Shown piece by piece: positions 60,784 through 64,000 of a stretch of 64,000 nt of DNA (the stretch's first letter is position 1; each line of letters begins with the position of its first letter). Position numbers and translations under genes: made by a program. The notes beneath the pieces were generated by a model. It made no database searches and had not been told where the DNA came from. It saw nothing but the letters and a program-made list of their open reading frames with translations. The stretch is from Vibrio owensii CAIM 1854 = LMG 25443 (GTDB taxonomy: Bacteria; Pseudomonadota; Gammaproteobacteria; Enterobacterales; Vibrionaceae): the NCBI RefSeq assembly GCF_000817815.1, contig NZ_JPRD01000015.1, positions 124,001 to 188,000 of the forward strand. Reading direction: 5' to 3'.

Positions 60784-61476
60784 ATGAGCGATAAAAAATC
60801 ACTATTAGACATTCCAGCATTAAGAAAAAAAATTTTCTCACAATCGAAGGTTCTTAAGACTTACAACAAAACGATCAGCATGGGCGGTCACATGGGTATT
60901 GCCGTAGTAGTTATGGCAGTCGCAAATATCTGGCTTGTTAGTCTGGTAGCCAAAAAAGAAGTAACCTCGATTGTTACGCCGCCAACATTTACAGAACAAA
61001 TATCAATGCGTGGCAATCAGGTAAGTGAATCATACCAATCGATGTGGGCAATGTTTGTTGCTGAGATGATCGGTAATATTTCCCCTTCCCGCATGGATAT
61101 CGTGCTTCAAACAATGCAGCGCATGATCCCAGCCAAGAACTGGGATGAAGTAAAGGAGCAAATGACAGCTCAGCTAGCTCGCTTGAAAATTCGAAAAGTC
61201 GAAGAAAAGTTCTCTGTTAAAGATGTAGCAATCGACCCAGTAACCAAAGTTGTTTGGGTAACTGGTGAGAAAGAAACAACATCTATCCGTACTGGCCGAT
61301 CGGTTTCAGAAATGTGGACATTTGAAGTTCGTATAGACACTAACGGCGTTGGTTCACCTGTTATTACTCACCTTAAACAGTATGCAGGCGCACCTCAGAA
61401 AAAACGTCGTGCCAAAGAACTCCAGAAAGAATTACCAGTAGCAGAGCAATCAACAGAACAAGCTACGCAAGGATAA
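60784..61476 (+). CDS. traE: TraE, F-type pilus assembly protein
   Basis: A 230-residue VirB5/TraE-type protein (VirB8-like position) with one membrane segment (about residues 38-56) and a periplasmic domain containing KDVAIDPVTKVVWVTGEKE and a closing WTFEVRIDTNGV. It is part of the periplasmic scaffold of the pilus machine. Ribosome site AGGAACC precedes the ATG; traK follows after 11 bases. Confidence 0.9.
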   Translation: MSDKKSLLDIPALRKKIFSQSKVLKTYNKTISMGGHMGIAVVVMAVANIWLVSLVAKKEVTSIVTPPTFTEQISMRGNQVSESYQSMWAMFVAEMIGNISPSRMDIVLQTMQRMIPAKNWDEVKEQMTAQLARLKIRKVEEKFSVKDVAIDPVTKVVWVTGEKETTSIRTGRSVSEMWTFEVRIDTNGVGSPVITHLKQYAGAPQKKRRAKELQKELPVAEQSTEQATQG

Positions 61477-61487
61477 GGTGAATAATA

Positions 61488-62783
61488 ATGAAATCGTTTA
61501 AGTTAAGCATAGTCGCTTTTGCTCTTTCAGCTGTAACCGCAAATGTGGCTCTAGCTGAACAAAATTATCTTCCTTCTCAGTTCAGTGAGTCCTTGCAGCA
61601 AGGTCAAGATGCAAAGCGAAAACTAACTGCGGCTGAAAAGAAAGCGTTGGATGATGAAATCTTAAAAGCTACAGCAAGCAACCTACCCCTTGCCAACAAA
61701 GCAATCATGGACGGGCAAATGCCTTCTGTTGATCAACAAGGTCGTTTGCAAGCCATGCAAGGCACGGTTAATGGTCAAGGGCATCAAACAAGCTCACAGA
61801 AAACTGTTACACAAAAAGGCAATTCTTTGATCGCTCAAGCGGACAGTCAGGGTAATACTCTGAATGCTTATCCGCAGTACTCTGCGCCACAACAATCATA
61901 TCAACAGCCTATTATCAGCGCTGAACAGCAAGCAAGCAACGCAGTAGTAGATAAGGCGTTAGAAATATTCAAGCCAAAGGTTGAGTTGATGGCGGCACCG
62001 GGTGAACCAGTTACAATTGCTGTTGGTGTTGCTCAGTCAAACCGTATTGGCTTCAATTTTAATAAACTCGAAGTTGTTACCTCAGATATGAGGACGCCTA
62101 TCCTTAAGGATGGCGGATACATGTATATCACTCCTTCTGTTGCCGGCGAACCAATTGGTTTGCTGGTGGGCGAAGAAGGTATGCCTGAAACCATGGTTAA
62201 CGTCCTACTTCTTCCTGCTAACGTACCACAGGTAATCGCTCAAGTTGATGTGCTTCTGACTAAAGAAATGAAGCAGAAACGCTCAAGAATCATTGCTGAT
62301 GCAAAAGCTAAAGAAGCCAAAGCAGCCGCAGAGTTAGCAGAGATTGAAGAACAACTAGAACAAGGCGAAAGTAAGCTTCGTACCAATACAGATCCATACT
62401 CAGACCGAATTATCGATCTCTTAACTATAGTTGCGAAAGAAGATATCCCTCAGGGTTTCTCACTGAGGCTTCAAAATCAAGTTCCAGAGAAAGACCTATA
62501 CCCATGTGATAGTACGAAACTGGTAATGTACCATCAGACTGTACAGCAGCTTGAGTCTAGTAAAGAAATTATCGATATCGTCAAGGTTACAAATGATCTA
62601 AACGGAGTGCGCTCTGTTGAAGACGACTACTGCATCTCTCCAGGAGTGCTGGCCGCAGCAACTTTCCGTCGTTCGCATCTTCAACCAGGTCAAAGCACTG
62701 AGATTTATGTACTACGAGACAAGCTCTACAGTAAAAAGCATCTGAAAGCAATTACTCGTAAACGTCCATCCGTGACTAACTAA
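61488..62783 (+). CDS. traK: TraK, outer-membrane secretin-like component
   Basis: A 431-residue exported protein. A signal peptide (ends ...ANVALA) precedes a low-complexity Gln/Ser linker (about 85-140), and then the TraK/VirB9-like core (KVELMAAPGEPVTIAVGVAQ, NRIGFNFNKLEVV). It is followed by a coiled-coil insert (KRSRIIADAKAKEAKAAAEL) and a C-terminal beta domain. It is longer than F TraK (about 240), as is usual in MOBH elements. It forms the outer part of the core complex with TraV and TraB. ATG follows AGGTGAATAAT. Confidence 0.9.
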   Translation: MKSFKLSIVAFALSAVTANVALAEQNYLPSQFSESLQQGQDAKRKLTAAEKKALDDEILKATASNLPLANKAIMDGQMPSVDQQGRLQAMQGTVNGQGHQTSSQKTVTQKGNSLIAQADSQGNTLNAYPQYSAPQQSYQQPIISAEQQASNAVVDKALEIFKPKVELMAAPGEPVTIAVGVAQSNRIGFNFNKLEVVTSDMRTPILKDGGYMYITPSVAGEPIGLLVGEEGMPETMVNVLLLPANVPQVIAQVDVLLTKEMKQKRSRIIADAKAKEAKAAAELAEIEEQLEQGESKLRTNTDPYSDRIIDLLTIVAKEDIPQGFSLRLQNQVPEKDLYPCDSTKLVMYHQTVQQLESSKEIIDIVKVTNDLNGVRSVEDDYCISPGVLAAATFRRSHLQPGQSTEIYVLRDKLYSKKHLKAITRKRPSVTN

Positions 62784-62795
62784 GTGGTGGCTTAA

Positions 62796-64000
62796 ATGAA
62801 AGTAACTCTAACGCAAAAAGCAAAAGAAGCCGCTGCCAGACTTCTGAAAAAAAGTGCAGAACGTGACTACGATGAAAACTCCTTCTGGGCTGATGAAAAG
62901 AAGCGCAAGTTCGTAATCTTCGGTATCGTGGCCGCTCTTATAGTTATCGCCTCTTCTTTAATGCCAGAACAGCATGTACGTGCAAAACGTGGCAAAAACG
63001 AATACCAGCTTGTTACCGATGATATTTCAGGTGAGTCAAACAAACCAACAACTGTATTCAGCGAAGGTGGTGCTGACAAGCTAGATGAAATTGCATCTGC
63101 TGATCTGTTGAAGGTAATGGAGACAGAAATGCAGGCTCGAGAAGAGCAAGTTCAAGATGAGCGCGATGATCTGGCTAAAGAAAAGCAAGCAATCTACGAT
63201 GAGCTCGATGAAGCTGAAATGAAAATGCAACAGCAAAAACGTGACTCGGAAGCTAAGCATAAGAATGCTCTGAACCAGCTTAAGGATGAAAACAAACAGA
63301 ACATTCAAAACGTTGTAAATGCTCTTATGAATGGCGAAGACATTAGCAAGTTAGCTCCGGGAGTGAAATTGCCTGAGAATGCAAATCCCTACGTAGCTAA
63401 TCAAGGTGGCTTTAATAGAGGTAACTCCGCTCAGAACCTAGCGCCTAATACTGTTGTAGGTCCTCGCAACTCATCAGCAGCACAATCAAACTACAGTGCA
63501 CCAACAATGACTCGTGGGATTCCGCAATCAGGTATCCGCGTTGTTAACAGCGGTAGTAGTATGCGTGTTGCTACTGGTCAGATGCTTGATAAAGCTAATG
63601 GTCCGGTAAGCGCTAATGGCGAAAAGAGCAAGTCACTGACTATCTTTGAACAGCTTGCAGAAGCTAAGGCCCAACTTCGCAGTAAACAAAATGAAATGCG
63701 TATCGCTGCTGAAAGTCGTGCAGAAGTGATTAAACAGGAAAAGATTCGCAAATCAAATCTAGTTCCACTAACGGCAGGTTCAATTATTTCGGGAACTTTG
63801 ATGAACGGTTCTTATGTTCCAACTGGTTCTAACGCAAGTAACGATCCAATGCCTGGTATCTTCCGCATCAAACGAGAAGCTCTAATGCCAAACTTCAACG
63901 TATCTGAAGAAGTTAAAGAATGTGTCATCGTTGCATCAGCCAAGCCGATTATTGAATCAACTCGAGTTGACTACCGTGCTTCTACCATTACATGCATCCG
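62796..64000 (+). CDS. traB: TraB, VirB10-like core protein (partial, 3' end cut by window)
   Basis: The frame is open from ATG 62796 (GGTGG upstream) to the window end, 401 codons so far. A short cytoplasmic N-terminus leads to a membrane segment at about residues 41-56 (VIFGIVAALIVIASSLMP), then a long heptad helix (about 105-180), a linker, and the start of the VirB10/TraB beta-barrel (NLVPLTAGSIISGTLMNGSY). It spans the envelope and links the inner-membrane ATPases to the outer ring. traV and later genes are expected beyond the edge. Confidence 0.92.
   Translation, partial: MKVTLTQKAKEAAARLLKKSAERDYDENSFWADEKKRKFVIFGIVAALIVIASSLMPEQHVRAKRGKNEYQLVTDDISGESNKPTTVFSEGGADKLDEIASADLLKVMETEMQAREEQVQDERDDLAKEKQAIYDELDEAEMKMQQQKRDSEAKHKNALNQLKDENKQNIQNVVNALMNGEDISKLAPGVKLPENANPYVANQGGFNRGNSAQNLAPNTVVGPRNSSAAQSNYSAPTMTRGIPQSGIRVVNSGSSMRVATGQMLDKANGPVSANGEKSKSLTIFEQLAEAKAQLRSKQNEMRIAAESRAEVIKQEKIRKSNLVPLTAGSIISGTLMNGSYVPTGSNASNDPMPGIFRIKREALMPNFNVSEEVKECVIVASAKPIIESTRVDYRASTITCI

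Noticed and set aside
1..64000. tRNA or rRNA genes
   Set aside because: No cloverleaf with a GTTCGAATC-type arm and CCA end, and no rRNA-like sequence, was noticed on either strand when reading by eye. A covariance-model scan would be needed to exclude a tRNA.

Overview
The window looks like Vibrionaceae DNA (Vibrio or a close relative). The partial LolD protein at the left edge is Vibrio-like, it is followed by a dCache chemoreceptor of a kind common in vibrios, and the DNA is A+T-rich throughout. Most of the window reads as a large conjugative element, either an ICE or a plasmid. It has a complete front half of an F-type mating-pair apparatus (MPF-F), an HD-type (MOBH) relaxase, and one tyrosine recombinase. 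No replication or partition gene is visible, so ICE versus plasmid cannot be settled from this window.

Layout. 1-0.7 kb: lolD (partial), with only a degenerate stub where lolC should be. 0.7-12 kb: a dCache chemoreceptor, then three large exported beta-sandwich proteins, each followed by its own terminator, interspersed with a small Gly-zipper membrane protein, a membrane-anchored protein, a double-HTH regulator and an exported protein ending in a TolA-like domain. 12-22.5 kb: a block of small unrecognised genes including a divergent RecA paralogue. 22.5-27 kb: an overlapping operon of a VWA lipoprotein, a solute-binding/OmpA fusion and an HTH protein, next to a membrane-bound XRE protein. 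27-32.5 kb: CoiA-like nuclease, tyrosine recombinase, Dam-type methylase, S49 peptidase and hypotheticals. 33-36 kb: a translationally coupled operon of a periplasmic binding protein, a membrane LytTR protein and an SDR-like protein. 36-44.3 kb: envelope proteins, a DUF945-like protein, and a minus-strand run of OmpA lipoprotein, membrane protein, EAL phosphodiesterase, H-NS-like oligomerisation-domain protein, M50-type protease and membrane protein. 44.3-64 kb: transfer genes.

Transfer genes. traF-traH-traG run leftwards from about 51.1 kb. A MobI-like gene, an unknown gene, traI, traD and traJ run rightwards from 51.6 kb. The pilin gene traA and then traL, traE, traK and traB (cut by the window end) follow. 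Placing the pilin directly before traL-E-K-B, with a TraJ after the coupling protein, recalls the IncHI/R27 pattern more than SXT. The 450-bp traF-mobI intergenic region carries iteron-like repeats, nested inverted repeats and a 21-bp sequence that recurs exactly inside traI and with one mismatch near 12.1 kb. It is the best candidate for the origin of transfer or a master control region.

The parts that seem least described are: the 21-bp dispersed repeat; the trio of surface proteins sharing a C-terminal-type module, one of which has a Calx-beta domain split by an inserted alpha/beta-like domain; the RecA paralogue with replaced DNA-binding loops; the VWA plus SBP-OmpA operon; and the binding protein, membrane LytTR and SDR operon. 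All functional assignments rest on motif reading by eye; no database search was run.
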